Source: JACDCY01 sp964350145
GTDB lineage: Bacteria; Gemmatimonadota; Gemmatimonadetes; Gemmatimonadales; Gemmatimonadaceae
NCBI GenBank assembly: GCA_964350145.1
Contig: CAYGJL010000014.1
Span: 1-64,000, forward strand
Length of the DNA stretch: 64,000 nt
Reading direction: 5' to 3'
In this document: piece by piece, positions 16,506 through 25,658 of the stretch
Layout: every line of letters begins with the position of its first letter
Position numbering within the stretch: position 1 is the first letter of the stretch
The notes under the pieces: model-generated
What the model saw: the letters and a program-made list of their open reading frames with translations, nothing else
Told to the model about the DNA's origin: nothing
The model's database searches: none
Made by a program: the position numbers and the translations under genes

Positions 16506-18251
16506 CTACGGGAGCGCCTGCCGCGAAGCCCGTTTCCGCGCGGAAGCCTTCTTCGCGGAAGCGACAGTAATCGGCCAAGTCTCTACCGCGATCTTGGCCA
16601 GTCGCTTTTGCCGTTCGGCGATGGTGGTCGCGTTCCAGTCTTCGTAGCTCCCTATCTCGGCAGTGAGAGGGAAGTTCGACTGCTTGAAGCTCTTGGCCTT
16701 GTCGGCGAACGATCCATTTCCAATTGATGTATTGGCGGTCCATTGGAGAAGCGCCAAATTGCCGATCCGACGGTGAAGATTGGAGGCCAACTCAGCATCT
16801 ACGTTCCAGTGTGGACTCGGCCGGACAGGCAGGACGTGTTCAAGGGTGATGACCTTCTCGTCGTCGTTTGGGATATGCTCTGGCTCCTTGTGTCCCAGAT
16901 GACGAAGCTCTAGCGAGCGGAGAACATAGCGCGCTAGATCGCCACGGTGGATTGAAGCAATTGCAAAGTTCTCTTCAAATTCATTGTCACCCGGAACGAT
17001 CTCCGCCATGCTCGCGGCGAGTTCCTGAGCCGTCGTCGTTCGACGCGTCCCCACAGCGAACGCGCGAGCAGCGTACTCCTTGTCAATGCGGCCGAGTCGG
17101 CTTCCGCCACCGACGAGGAGGCGAATGCTCCAAGAGACAAACAGGCGAAAGGCTTCGCGCGCCTCAGGGATGGAGAACTGCTGCGCCACGGCGAACATCA
17201 GTGGCCTGATCTGCTCGACCTTCAATTTGTCCAGCGCCTTGATGTGTTGGCGGGTGGACGTGCCGTAGGGCTTCCACTTCGGGTGATCGGGCAGCCGAAG
17301 GGCTACGTAATCGTCAACGGCAGCGGAAACTGCATTCGTGAAGTCAATCGCAGCGCCCGAACTCTGGGCCTTGCCGCTGATGCTTTCGAACAACTCATGC
17401 TCACGCACGTGGCCGTACTGGGTGACGTAATAGTGGCGTAGGTACGTGACGACGATCTTCTCGTCGTCGATTTGCTCCAAGGCGCCGACCATTTCCGCCC
17501 ACCGTGCATGAACCTGCTGAATGCGGTCACCAGACTTGCCAAGCAGATAGTTCTTCACGAGGTCAGATTGCGCTGCCTTAACGCCTCGGTCGTTCAGGGT
17601 CTCGAACATGCCGTAGGCGCGTCCCTCGTCCGCTGCCGTCACCAGAATGACGCGTGCGCGGTCCTGGATCAGATAGACCCAACTGATAAGGGTTTCGAGC
17701 TGCCTCTGCTGCGATAGGGTCGCGACCATTTTGCGCACTTGGTCTGCCGCTAACTCTGCCGCCTCGTTGATGAGATTGTGCGACGGTTTGGTGGCAGGAT
17801 ACGCGCGATCTGGCGAGTCGGAGTCCGATAAAACACGCCTGCGAAAGTATTCATCGTCCGCGACATTGAGTCTCAGCTTAGGCTCGCTCTCTTTCGCGAG
17901 AAATTCCGAAGTCTGCAAGAACTTGTCGTTGACCTTGCGTGCCTCAGCCGGCTCTGCGATTGACACCAAGTAGTCGCGTATCGCCGCGAGAAAAATCGAG
18001 ATCGTCGCGAGCCGTTGCTGCCCATCGACGATAAGAGGAGTGCCCTTCGCGTCGGGTGTCACGACGATCATTCCCAGGAAATACTCTTCGCCGTCACGGC
18101 TCTTCGCGTCTGACAAATCGCGGAATAGATCCCCGACCTGCTTCTCTTCCCACGCATACTCCCGTTGATTGAGCGGAACGTGCATGGCCTTCTCGTGAAG
18201 GGCCTGACCGATGCCCTTGTCTGCAAATTCGATGGTCCGCGTGGAGGCCAT
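16506..18251 (-). CDS. GmrSD-like protein (DUF262 + DUF1524), probable type IV restriction enzyme
   Basis: A 581-residue protein. The N-terminal DUF262/GmrS half has VPLNQREYAWE and the ParB-like motif IVDGQQR at 74-80. The C-terminal DUF1524/GmrD half has the His-Me-finger-type TLEHVLP and RIGNLALLQWTANTSIGN with a following conserved Lys (ADKAKSFKQS). Fused GmrSD enzymes use NTP energy to cut modified phage DNA. It starts 2 bp after the stop of an RHH gene and is probably co-transcribed with it. The domains look full length and catalytic residues appear intact. Confidence 0.85.
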   Translation of the reverse strand: MASTRTIEFADKGIGQALHEKAMHVPLNQREYAWEEKQVGDLFRDLSDAKSRDGEEYFLGMIVVTPDAKGTPLIVDGQQRLATISIFLAAIRDYLVSIAEPAEARKVNDKFLQTSEFLAKESEPKLRLNVADDEYFRRRVLSDSDSPDRAYPATKPSHNLINEAAELAADQVRKMVATLSQQRQLETLISWVYLIQDRARVILVTAADEGRAYGMFETLNDRGVKAAQSDLVKNYLLGKSGDRIQQVHARWAEMVGALEQIDDEKIVVTYLRHYYVTQYGHVREHELFESISGKAQSSGAAIDFTNAVSAAVDDYVALRLPDHPKWKPYGTSTRQHIKALDKLKVEQIRPLMFAVAQQFSIPEAREAFRLFVSWSIRLLVGGGSRLGRIDKEYAARAFAVGTRRTTTAQELAASMAEIVPGDNEFEENFAIASIHRGDLARYVLRSLELRHLGHKEPEHIPNDDEKVITLEHVLPVRPSPHWNVDAELASNLHRRIGNLALLQWTANTSIGNGSFADKAKSFKQSNFPLTAEIGSYEDWNATTIAERQKRLAKIAVETWPITVASAKKASARKRASRQALP

Positions 18252-18253
18252 TG

Positions 18254-18484
18254 TTAGGTGTCCGGATAGAGGTCTCGAAGGAACGGCGCGCGTTCCCCAA
18301 TCTCTTCAAGATCCCGGATCGCTGCGCGCCGTAGTCGTTCGCGGACCCAAGCTGACAACGGCACGCCGCCAATGTTGGCGGCCTGCTGAAAGGCATCCTT
18401 TTCGGAGGGCTCGATTCTGATTTTCAGGAACCCCACCTTTCGCTTGTTCGCTGCCTTTTGCGGTCGTCCGAGTTTTGTCATCAT
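18254..18484 (-). CDS. Ribbon-helix-helix DNA-binding protein
   Basis: A 76-residue protein, MMTKLGRPQKAANKRKVGFL onward, with the beta-strand KIRIEPSEKD and the helices AFQQAANIGG and PLSAWVRERLRRAAI typical of small RHH repressors and MobC-like proteins. A promoter-like TTGGAT-17 bp-TACAAT ends five bases before the ATG pair, so the mRNA is probably leaderless. It sits directly upstream of the GmrSD-like gene and may repress it by binding the 18-bp palindrome at 18541-18558. Confidence 0.75.
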   Translation of the reverse strand: MMTKLGRPQKAANKRKVGFLKIRIEPSEKDAFQQAANIGGVPLSAWVRERLRRAAIRDLEEIGERAPFLRDLYPDT

Positions 18485-18489
18485 GCAGT

Positions 18490-18518
18490 ATTGTACCCAC
18501 TCGAGGCCCACAATCCAA
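18490..18518 (-). promoter_or_regulatory. Sigma-70-type promoter of the RHH-GmrSD operon
   Basis: On the - strand, TTGGAT (18518-18513) and TACAAT (18495-18490) are separated by exactly 17 bp. The -10 box ends only five bases before the ATG at 18484, leaving no room for a Shine-Dalgarno site, so translation would be leaderless. Confidence 0.6.
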
Positions 18519-18917
18519 TAACCATCCTTAACATGGGTGCTTTATGTGGCCACATAAACTGCCTATGAGTCGTTGAATCTTGCAGCGTCGGCACGCGTTT
18601 CTGACAGGGGCCCGAGGGAAATTGCTAGAAGGGCACGGGGCAACTACAGCCCAGGATGACAAGAGAACAGATCGGCGAAGCACAGCGACTGTCGTCGACG
18701 TGGACGGCGAAGCAGCATTAGCGCTCGCTATCGATGAACGATCAGCCGAGCGTCTTTCGCCCACACGCAATGGGTTCGCCCGAGTGACGGAAATCCAAGT
18801 GTCCTACACGATTGGAAGACCAGAGCCCATATCGCTTCGAGGTGATGCGGTGGTGTAGGGATGTAGGGACGTTGTACGGGACCTGACGTCCTCGGGGTAT
18901 TCAGGTAGGATTGCATC
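18519..18917. other. Divergent intergenic region with an 18-bp palindrome
   Basis: TTTATGTGGCCACATAAA at 18541-18558 is a perfect palindrome 22 bp upstream of the -35 box of the RHH gene and is a good operator candidate. The remaining bases up to the PIN-like gene hold no convincing gene. An AGGTAGGA ribosome site precedes the ATG at 18918. Confidence 0.5.
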
Positions 18918-20186
18918 ATGTCGCTCGGTCCCATGCTCATCTTCGACAAGTCGGTACTCCAGGCTCTCAGCCCGGACGAATCCGTCTGGCTGGAAAGCCT
19001 CTACCTCACGAACATCACCCCGATGTTTTTTATCGAGACTCTGGCTGACCTAGAAAAGGAGGTCCGGAAGGGTCGGACGCCGGAACAGATTGTCGGCGGC
19101 ATAGCACGCAAGACGCCAGACATGAGCTCCTACCCGAACGTGCACCATCGTCGAATTCTGGCCGCCGAGCTGGCCGGCATCGAGTCGGTAGAGATGGAGG
19201 GCCGCCCGATCCTGGGCGGTGGGCAGGCCGTGGAGATGGCGGGCAAGACGGGTGTGATGTTCAAGGTGGCCCCGGAGACAGAGGCCTTCCATCGATGGCA
19301 GAAGGGAGAGTTCCTTGACCTCGAACGGCATGCCGCTAGAGAGTGGCGAAAGGCTCTGGCTGAACTGGATTTCCAGGATATCGCTCAGATCGTCAGTCGC
19401 TGGTTTGCCCTCAAGGGCAGACCGAGAACTCTCGAAGAGGCAAGAGCGCTTGCCACAGATGTAGCGGGCCAACCAACCCGGGAGTCAGTGCTCCTTTTCG
19501 GCCTTGGACTGCTTGCGATTCCTCAGGATCTGCAGGACATCGCCATCAGAAGGTGGCGCGAGGCCGGCCAGCCTGCGCTCGAGACTCTCTTTCCGTACTT
19601 CATGTACACGATGCAGGTCGACCTCGTTTTCTACATCGGGATAGCCGCGGGGCTCATCTCCGGAGAGCGAAAGAGCAACCGCATCGATCTCGCGTACCTA
19701 TACTATCTGCCATTTTGCCTGGTGTTCGTGTCTGGCGATCACCTACACGGAAAGCTGGTACCACTCTTTCTCCGGGCCGATCAATCGTTCGTGGAGTTGG
19801 GTGAATTCAAGCGGGACCTCGCAGCCCTCGATCACCACTTCGACCAGCTGCCCGACGACGTGAAGCGTCGCGGCACGATCCACTTCGCCTCATACCCACC
19901 GACAGACACCTCCTTCCTCGTTACCCGGCTCTGGGACAAGCACTTGCCGAGGTGGCGGAAGCATGAGTCTGAGCGAGGAAAGGAAGAATCCGTGCCCGAA
20001 CACGTCACTGAGGGTATTCGAAAACTCGTGGAGGAATTCAAGAACGAAGCGAAACCAACCTCCCGGCATGTGGACTCCGACCAATCTCAGGTCATGTTCG
20101 AGCGACGTGCGTCGATGTACAAGGGCAAGTGGCGGCGGTTCCCCCCGGAGGTTGAAGAGGCCGAACGAACGAAGAGGGAGGGTTGA
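18918..20186 (+). CDS. PIN-like nuclease domain protein
   Basis: A 422-residue protein. Acidic residues typical of PIN-type RNases can be placed at D10 (LIFDKS), E40 and D44 (FIETLADLEK), D257 (NRIDLAYLYYLPF) and D274 (FVSGDHLH), with a long helical insertion between. The C-terminal 60 residues are charged and probably disordered. No antitoxin-like partner is adjacent. Its location among restriction and OLD-type genes suggests a single-gene defence or RNA-cleaving effector. The family call rests on motif spacing only. Confidence 0.55.
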   Translation: MSLGPMLIFDKSVLQALSPDESVWLESLYLTNITPMFFIETLADLEKEVRKGRTPEQIVGGIARKTPDMSSYPNVHHRRILAAELAGIESVEMEGRPILGGGQAVEMAGKTGVMFKVAPETEAFHRWQKGEFLDLERHAAREWRKALAELDFQDIAQIVSRWFALKGRPRTLEEARALATDVAGQPTRESVLLFGLGLLAIPQDLQDIAIRRWREAGQPALETLFPYFMYTMQVDLVFYIGIAAGLISGERKSNRIDLAYLYYLPFCLVFVSGDHLHGKLVPLFLRADQSFVELGEFKRDLAALDHHFDQLPDDVKRRGTIHFASYPPTDTSFLVTRLWDKHLPRWRKHESERGKEESVPEHVTEGIRKLVEEFKNEAKPTSRHVDSDQSQVMFERRASMYKGKWRRFPPEVEEAERTKREG

Positions 20187-20213
20187 TCCTAGGAAGTTCC
20201 GTCCTACACGCAA

Positions 20214-20239
20214 ACAAGGCCCCAGAAACGGGGCTTTGT
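20214..20239 (+). terminator. Terminator between converging PIN-like and OLD-like genes
   Basis: ACAAGGCCCC (20214-20223) pairs with GGGGCTTTGT (20230-20239), with one G-T pair, around a 6-nt loop. It lies 28 bp after the PIN-like stop codon. The T-rich side of the stem favours rightward termination. Confidence 0.7.
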
Positions 20240-20348
20240 TGCTATCAGCGACCGACCCGGCCCGGACTACAAACCCGATCTATTCGGTGGTCGATCGTAG
20301 TTATCAGCCAATGCGAGATTAGGCCTCCACACGGCTCGCGCTTTCGGA

Positions 20349-22106
20349 TCATAGCGCTGCAACGATGTCTGCGAGAAGTTTCTCGATCCGTCCCCTCGTC
20401 TCAGCAGACAGATCGCCCTTTACGACTTTGCCATCATTGACCGCAATCATAAAATCTCTTGCAGTGATTACCTTCGATATCTTCTCCCTTTTTATCCACT
20501 CTGAATTTGAAGTATTGATCTTCCCCTTCGCCTTTCCTAAGACGATCGAAGAAAAATCGGAATTAGAAAAAAGATCTTCTATGCCGCTGCACCCGTCGAT
20601 CTTAATTAGGCTGTCATCTGAGCACACGCGAGAGTCTTTCAACACTTTCAGCGTCTTCCTTCCATGCGCATCGTCATCAAGAACGATGGCGAAGGACAAT
20701 CCCCAGCCAAGCATCAGATTGGCTAACAGAGGCACATTGGGGCAACCAGTTGCCGGTAAGAAGCTTACTCTTTCCGTTTTCCCAAAAATCGTCCAGAAAG
20801 CTTTCAGATAGAAATAGGCAGAGATCTCCTCGAGAATGACGTTGTTGTCTTTCTTGATCACAGTTTGGTGAGAAGCGTCCACGCCCATATTTGTATACAG
20901 AGGAAGCAGAGTATCAACAGAAGCGCTTCCTAATTCCTGAAATGGTATTACGCGAGTCTCGCTCTTATCGTCTTCTGTATCCGCCCGCTCGACCGCTAAC
21001 ACTCGGTAGACTTTATCGACGTTGAGTAGGTATGGTGAATGGGTAGTGAAAATGATTTGGAGACCAGCCTTTTGTTTCTCGAAGACCTGCAGAATGTCTT
21101 CTTGAGCTCTTGCGTGGAGGTTTGCGCCCGGCTCGTCGATTAAGAAAACTTGCCTTCGATCTTCCTTCGCGGCGGCTTCAAGTTTCAGATAGAAGGAGAT
21201 AAACCACTTTACGCCTTTGCTTCTCTGGACTGGGGAAAGCTTTCCGTTCTTATCGCGTATCCAGAAAGCCAAGTAGGGCTGTCCTTGTTTCCCCTCCACC
21301 GAGTTCTTGTGGTGCTTTAATTCCGCGATCACCTCAATCTTGTCTTTCTTTCCTACTGTTTGATGCCAGTATTTCTGCAACTCGACGTTGACTTTTTTAT
21401 TCTTCGCCTCGAGCTGGTCCTCCACAATTCTGATGTTGCTAGCGTTCTGGAGATCCTCCGCCTGTATATCGGCGATTAGCAGGAAATTTTGGGCGCCTTC
21501 GTATCCAGCGGCTTTGTTATCCTTCTTTACCAGCACATCCAGGTCAATGGTCGGCGGAAGGAGGCTATCCTCTTCGAACATTGTGATCTGAGGCAGGCTA
21601 CTAAACACTTCATCTGCGAAGTCTTCTTGCGTGATAATGTCTGGCGGCGTCGGCCCTTCTGGGCCAGTTGCTTCAGGAGTGGCATCGGCCAATTCGGCTG
21701 ATTCTTCGGCGCCGTCCCAAAGACTGCCTAACTCGGCGTTTTCGATTTCTAGTAGGCCACTTTCATAATCCTGCTCCCATAATCTTGTCAGCGCAACATT
21801 TTTCCCAAGCTTTTCAAAGGTCTTCTTAAAGCCCTTCGGCAGCTCTTTCCCCTCGGGAAGACAATCGGCTAGTTCCGCAAATGAGTCGAACTGAAAAATG
21901 CACGTGACTTCAGGACTTGAGTCGTTACTTCGGATGTCATCTACCGAAATCACTCCAGTCTCGAACGCGTGAATACCTTCGAGTACGGTAGATTTGCCGG
22001 ACTCATTTTGGCCGACTATAAGAGAAATGCCGTCGGGCGACAGGTCCTGAAACCCGGTATCGACTATCGACCGGAAGCGCTTGATTCTGAAGGCTTGTAG
22101 TTTCAT
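20349..22106 (-). CDS. OLD-family ATPase-TOPRIM nuclease
   Basis: A 585-residue protein. The ATPase half has MKLQAFRIKRFRSI, Walker A GQNESGKST at 32-40, an ABC-like signature region (RSKGVKWFISFYL) and Walker B VFLIDEPGANLHARAQ with FTTHSPYLLN. The C-terminal TOPRIM-like nuclease half has NNVILEEISAYFYLKAF and FAIVLDDDAHGRK. OLD enzymes degrade DNA in anti-phage defence. No UvrD-like helicase follows, so this is a single-gene OLD rather than a Gabija pair. The region is visibly AT-richer than its neighbours, suggesting separate acquisition. An alternative start lies at 22133. Confidence 0.85.
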   Translation of the reverse strand: MKLQAFRIKRFRSIVDTGFQDLSPDGISLIVGQNESGKSTVLEGIHAFETGVISVDDIRSNDSSPEVTCIFQFDSFAELADCLPEGKELPKGFKKTFEKLGKNVALTRLWEQDYESGLLEIENAELGSLWDGAEESAELADATPEATGPEGPTPPDIITQEDFADEVFSSLPQITMFEEDSLLPPTIDLDVLVKKDNKAAGYEGAQNFLLIADIQAEDLQNASNIRIVEDQLEAKNKKVNVELQKYWHQTVGKKDKIEVIAELKHHKNSVEGKQGQPYLAFWIRDKNGKLSPVQRSKGVKWFISFYLKLEAAAKEDRRQVFLIDEPGANLHARAQEDILQVFEKQKAGLQIIFTTHSPYLLNVDKVYRVLAVERADTEDDKSETRVIPFQELGSASVDTLLPLYTNMGVDASHQTVIKKDNNVILEEISAYFYLKAFWTIFGKTERVSFLPATGCPNVPLLANLMLGWGLSFAIVLDDDAHGRKTLKVLKDSRVCSDDSLIKIDGCSGIEDLFSNSDFSSIVLGKAKGKINTSNSEWIKREKISKVITARDFMIAVNDGKVVKGDLSAETRGRIEKLLADIVAAL

Positions 22107-22248
22107 TTCAGCTTGTACTCTACCATTAGCCAACCGCCCCCGCCAGTTATGACGCGCGACGTGATTGGGAGTAGTTAAACCGGGCCGCCACCTGTCGCGA
22201 ATGACAAAAACCGCCGTCTTCGACGTGCTTGCCTCTGTGATATGCTGG

Positions 22249-23850
22249 TCATGCGGCTTTGGCGAGAGGAGTGGAGTTTGCTAGAACCTTCGCGTTGATC
22301 GTCTGGATGTTCTCAAGGATTTCTATGAAATCCCGATCGCGCAGCGCCGTCAGAGTTCTAACGTCCTTCACGAATCCGCACAACTCTGAAACCTGAGTCG
22401 GCTGAGACCATCGAACGAATGGTTTTCTGGCCTCAATGCTCAAGATCCTGTCCTTGAGCTGGAAGTTCGAACCGGTCGTTTCGAGGATGAGACGTTTGAG
22501 CGATACGTCCCCCGATCGGAAGTAATCCGTGGCTCTATTGAGGAATTCTCCGAGGAGATCGTCTGGTTCTAACCCCTCCGCTTCCTGCGAGAGTTTTTCC
22601 CGCCGCTGAAGAAGGGCGAGGCGATTGCGTTCCAACTCCGAGTGGTGTTTGAGGAAGTTCTCGTCAGAGACGAGATGGCGAATTCGGAGCCTTGTAAGTT
22701 CCTCAAGTTCGGTGCTGCAAGCGTCTATGCCTGCGTTAACTGAACGACGCTCTGCGTCCATGTCGGGCTTTGTGCGACGACTATACTCGGCGAAGCTCTG
22801 TCGAAGCGCCTTTAAACACTCGTCCCCGATGCTGAGCGAGTTGAGAAAGGCTTCGATGTCCCGCTCAAGATCGGCCAGCACGACATATGGTTGTCGACAT
22901 AGTTTCGTACCGCGGCGTTTGGTGCAGTGGTAGTACACATAGGTCTTGCCGGTCGGCTTGGTTTTTTCCTCTGCCGTTACGGAAAGACCGCATGCCCCGC
23001 ATCGAATCGCCCCTGTATATGCGAAATGCCGTTTGCTCTTTGGGCGCGCTGCTCCGGGTCTTCCAAGGAGCTTCTGGACCTGGTCAAACTGATCCAGGGA
23101 AATCATCGGCTTGTGTTTTCCGGGGAGGAGTCTGTCGTCCCAGCGAAAAGCACCGGCATAGAACGGATTCGAGAAAATCGCATAGATAGTGCTGAGTGAC
23201 AGGAAGTACCCGCCGCTTTTCCGGCGTTTCCTCGTGCGCAAACCCCACTGATTGGTTGCAATATCCAGAATACTGCTTGGCGAATGGGCGCCACTGAGCA
23301 TGAGTCGCCACATCTGCTCCACAAGCGGAAAGCGCTCAAGATCGGGGACGGTCAACTTGGTTTCGTGATCAGTGAGGTATCCAATCGGAGGTTTGGAGGG
23401 ACGCCACCCTTTCTCGGCCTTGGTTCGCAGCCCACGTCGCACGTTCTCGGAGAGGGCATCCGTGTAGTACTTGGCAAAACCAAGTAGGACCGAGAGCATG
23501 AGTTTGCCCTGCGGCGTGTTATCAAACGCAGCCGTAGCGAACTTGAGATCCTTGAGCCTTCCCACATCGAGGAGTTGAATGATCTGGCCGCCGTCCGCTG
23601 CGTTGCGAGCCAGACGATCCGGATGCCATGCGATGATCCCCTGAGCTTCGCCTTTTGTTATGCGGTCTAGCATGGCGGAGAAAACGGGCCTGCCCGGAGC
23701 CTTGGCGCTCTTGGCTTCTTCGAATGTCTCAATGATGTCCAGCTTCCAAGCCGCAGCAAGGCGCTCCATTTCGATACGCTGCGATTCGAGGGAAAGGATT
23801 TGACGGTCCTCCGCCTCAGTGGATTTGCGACAGTATAGGAAATACTTCAT
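22249..23850 (-). CDS. Second large serine recombinase
   Basis: A 533-residue protein with the resolvase catalytic Ser10 (LYCRKSTEAEDRQ), WHPDRLARN, the recombinase domain (GWRPSKPPIGYLTD), a zinc ribbon (CGACG then CTKRRGTKLC) and a coiled coil. It appears complete. Its ATG overlaps the stop of a 64-residue gene (ATGA), so the two are translationally coupled. It shares the domain layout of the comM-end recombinase but is clearly divergent from it. It may be the integrase of a nested element whose ends were not identified, or may serve resolution. Confidence 0.88.
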   Translation of the reverse strand: MKYFLYCRKSTEAEDRQILSLESQRIEMERLAAAWKLDIIETFEEAKSAKAPGRPVFSAMLDRITKGEAQGIIAWHPDRLARNAADGGQIIQLLDVGRLKDLKFATAAFDNTPQGKLMLSVLLGFAKYYTDALSENVRRGLRTKAEKGWRPSKPPIGYLTDHETKLTVPDLERFPLVEQMWRLMLSGAHSPSSILDIATNQWGLRTRKRRKSGGYFLSLSTIYAIFSNPFYAGAFRWDDRLLPGKHKPMISLDQFDQVQKLLGRPGAARPKSKRHFAYTGAIRCGACGLSVTAEEKTKPTGKTYVYYHCTKRRGTKLCRQPYVVLADLERDIEAFLNSLSIGDECLKALRQSFAEYSRRTKPDMDAERRSVNAGIDACSTELEELTRLRIRHLVSDENFLKHHSELERNRLALLQRREKLSQEAEGLEPDDLLGEFLNRATDYFRSGDVSLKRLILETTGSNFQLKDRILSIEARKPFVRWSQPTQVSELCGFVKDVRTLTALRDRDFIEILENIQTINAKVLANSTPLAKAA

Positions 23851-24041
23851 GGGGCCATGGTATCACGGCCGGCGCTGTCGCTGCTACTCGTGCGATCTAC
23901 GGAAGTGGCGCTCGCTAGAATACGCAAGAATGTCAGGAGGCGGGACAGTTCAGAGCGTGCGGCATCTTTGGAGAGGGTTTCTCCGAAATCCTTTTTCCAC
24001 GCGCGTATGAAGCGCTCAATCTCGTGCTCGGCGAGTTCCAT
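23847..24041 (-). CDS. Small protein coupled to recombinase 2
   Basis: A 64-residue protein starting MELAEHEIERFIRAWKKDFG, mostly amphipathic helix, ending just after the recombinase start codon. An upstream in-frame ATG at 24059 is possible. Four-base overlap with the recombinase points to coordinated synthesis; such partners can act as directionality or accessory factors, but nothing in the sequence shows this. No family is recognised. Confidence 0.6.
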   Translation of the reverse strand: MELAEHEIERFIRAWKKDFGETLSKDAARSELSRLLTFLRILASATSVDRTSSSDSAGRDTMAP

Positions 24042-24131
24042 GGGGCCACCGTAACGCATTGAATGCGGAACGCGGAGACGGGCGAAGGTTTCCCCGCTGA
24101 TGATTTCGCCCGCCTCCGTGGAACGGATCCA

Positions 24132-25505
24132 ATGCTATACGCTTCGCGAATGTCTCAGGACGAATTATCAAACGAGAAAACGCGATCGGTCGTGTCCGCA
24201 ATTCTCGAGGATGGCGCTATTGTCGAGATGGTGTACCGACGTGAAGCACAGGACACCGCGCTTCTTGTTTATTCAGATGGCGAGAACACGGAGCACAAGT
24301 GGTTGGATGCGGGAAGCCAAGGCCGCATCGGTCCTTACTCCCCGCGGAACAATCTCCTGACACACCGCGTTGTCCTCTTTCCGTCAGGAGTCGGAGATTA
24401 TGAGAGAACCGACCAACTCCTTGCCGCCGTTAGAAGCTTCATCCACAGCTATGCTGACCTCTCCACGATTTTTGAAGAGGTAGCTAGCTACTACGTTTTA
24501 CTGACTTGGATCTACGACTCCTTCTCCGAGGTGCCTTACCTTCGACTAAAAGGGGACTACGGAACCGGAAAGAGCCGCTGTCTCCTAGCTATTGGCTCGC
24601 TCTGTTACAAGCCGATGTTCGTCTCCGGCGCATCCACCGTCTCCCCGATCTTTCGGATACTGGACAGCTTCCGCGGGACTCTGGTCATGGACGAATCGGA
24701 TTTTCGCTTCTCTGACGAGAAAGCCGAAATCGTCAAAATCCTCAACAACGGCAACGCTGAGGGATTTCCTGTGCTCCGAAGCGAAGTCACACCGACCAAG
24801 GAGTTCAATCCACGAGCGTTTACCGTCTTCGGACCAAAAATCATAGCGACTAGACGTGACTTCGATGATCGCGCCCTGGAGAGCCGTTGCATCACTGAGG
24901 TGATGCGGGGACTACCGCCTCGCTCAGACATTCCTCTGAGTTTGCCCGACACTTTCCATGACGAGGCAAGGGAACTTCGAAACAAGCTGCTTGCTTATCG
25001 ATTCAGGAACTTCGCCAGGAGGCGCGACCCCTCGGGCGCTAGAGAGCAGGAGATCGAAGCGCGCGTTGCGCAGGTCTTCTCTTCGCTCCTGGCGGTGGTG
25101 GAGGACGACAATGCTCGAAAGCGCATTCTCGATCTTGCACGTAAGCAGAGTGAAACCATCAGAGCGGATCGCGGCCAGAGCATTGAAGCGCTGCTTCTTG
25201 GTATCATATTGGACATGCGTCGAGAATCGTGTCCCCTCGGCGTGAAAGAAATTGCGGAACGATTTGCCGACCGCCATCAAGGGGATTTTGCGAGACCCAT
25301 TACTCCACGGTGGGTCGGTGCGCAGATCAAGCGGCGTCTCTCTCTTGCCACGGTGAAGAGTCACGGCACGTTTGTCATACCGCAGACGGAGGAAGACAAA
25401 CTTCTCGCGCTCTTCGAGCGGTTTGATTCCGGGGATGATCGGGTGGACGTGGGGATATTGGGGACGTCATCCGAGGCGACGTCCGCACAAAAGCAAGGCA
25501 ATTAG
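24132..25505 (+). CDS. P-loop ATPase of mobile-element type (primase-helicase accessory or related)
   Basis: A protein of about 457 residues. A central P-loop lies at LKGDYGTGKSR, followed by LVMDESDFRFSDEK as a Walker B-like segment and FGPKIIATRRDFDDRALESRC, a sensor/arginine-finger-like region. The C-terminal part has a winged-helix-like stretch (LGVKEIAERFADRHQ). The pattern resembles the ATPase domains of mobile-element replication proteins, but no primase domain is present. The start is uncertain: the frame is open from 24063, and starts at 24132 or 24150 avoid crowding the divergent small gene. Function is inferred only broadly. Confidence 0.6.
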   Translation: MLYASRMSQDELSNEKTRSVVSAILEDGAIVEMVYRREAQDTALLVYSDGENTEHKWLDAGSQGRIGPYSPRNNLLTHRVVLFPSGVGDYERTDQLLAAVRSFIHSYADLSTIFEEVASYYVLLTWIYDSFSEVPYLRLKGDYGTGKSRCLLAIGSLCYKPMFVSGASTVSPIFRILDSFRGTLVMDESDFRFSDEKAEIVKILNNGNAEGFPVLRSEVTPTKEFNPRAFTVFGPKIIATRRDFDDRALESRCITEVMRGLPPRSDIPLSLPDTFHDEARELRNKLLAYRFRNFARRRDPSGAREQEIEARVAQVFSSLLAVVEDDNARKRILDLARKQSETIRADRGQSIEALLLGIILDMRRESCPLGVKEIAERFADRHQGDFARPITPRWVGAQIKRRLSLATVKSHGTFVIPQTEEDKLLALFERFDSGDDRVDVGILGTSSEATSAQKQGN

Positions 25506-25658
25506 GCGGTGCCTGGCGCTTAAAGGGCCGGCGGTGCTCTGCCCGATGTAACCTCCCCACATCCACCCGTTGTATCGTTTCGGCGGGGATGCCTCGTCCG
25601 GCATTAAGTGCCGCCTGCGTTCGTTGATAAAAAGGAGCTACGCTAATCGCACTTTCAC

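Noticed and set aside
18580..18858. 92-codon + strand ORF between the RHH and PIN-like genes
   Set aside because: No ribosome site, no domain and composition unlike the neighbouring genes.
20349..22106. Gabija system (GajA)
   Set aside because: The ATPase-TOPRIM protein fits OLD, but no UvrD-like GajB gene is adjacent; the next gene is a recombinase.
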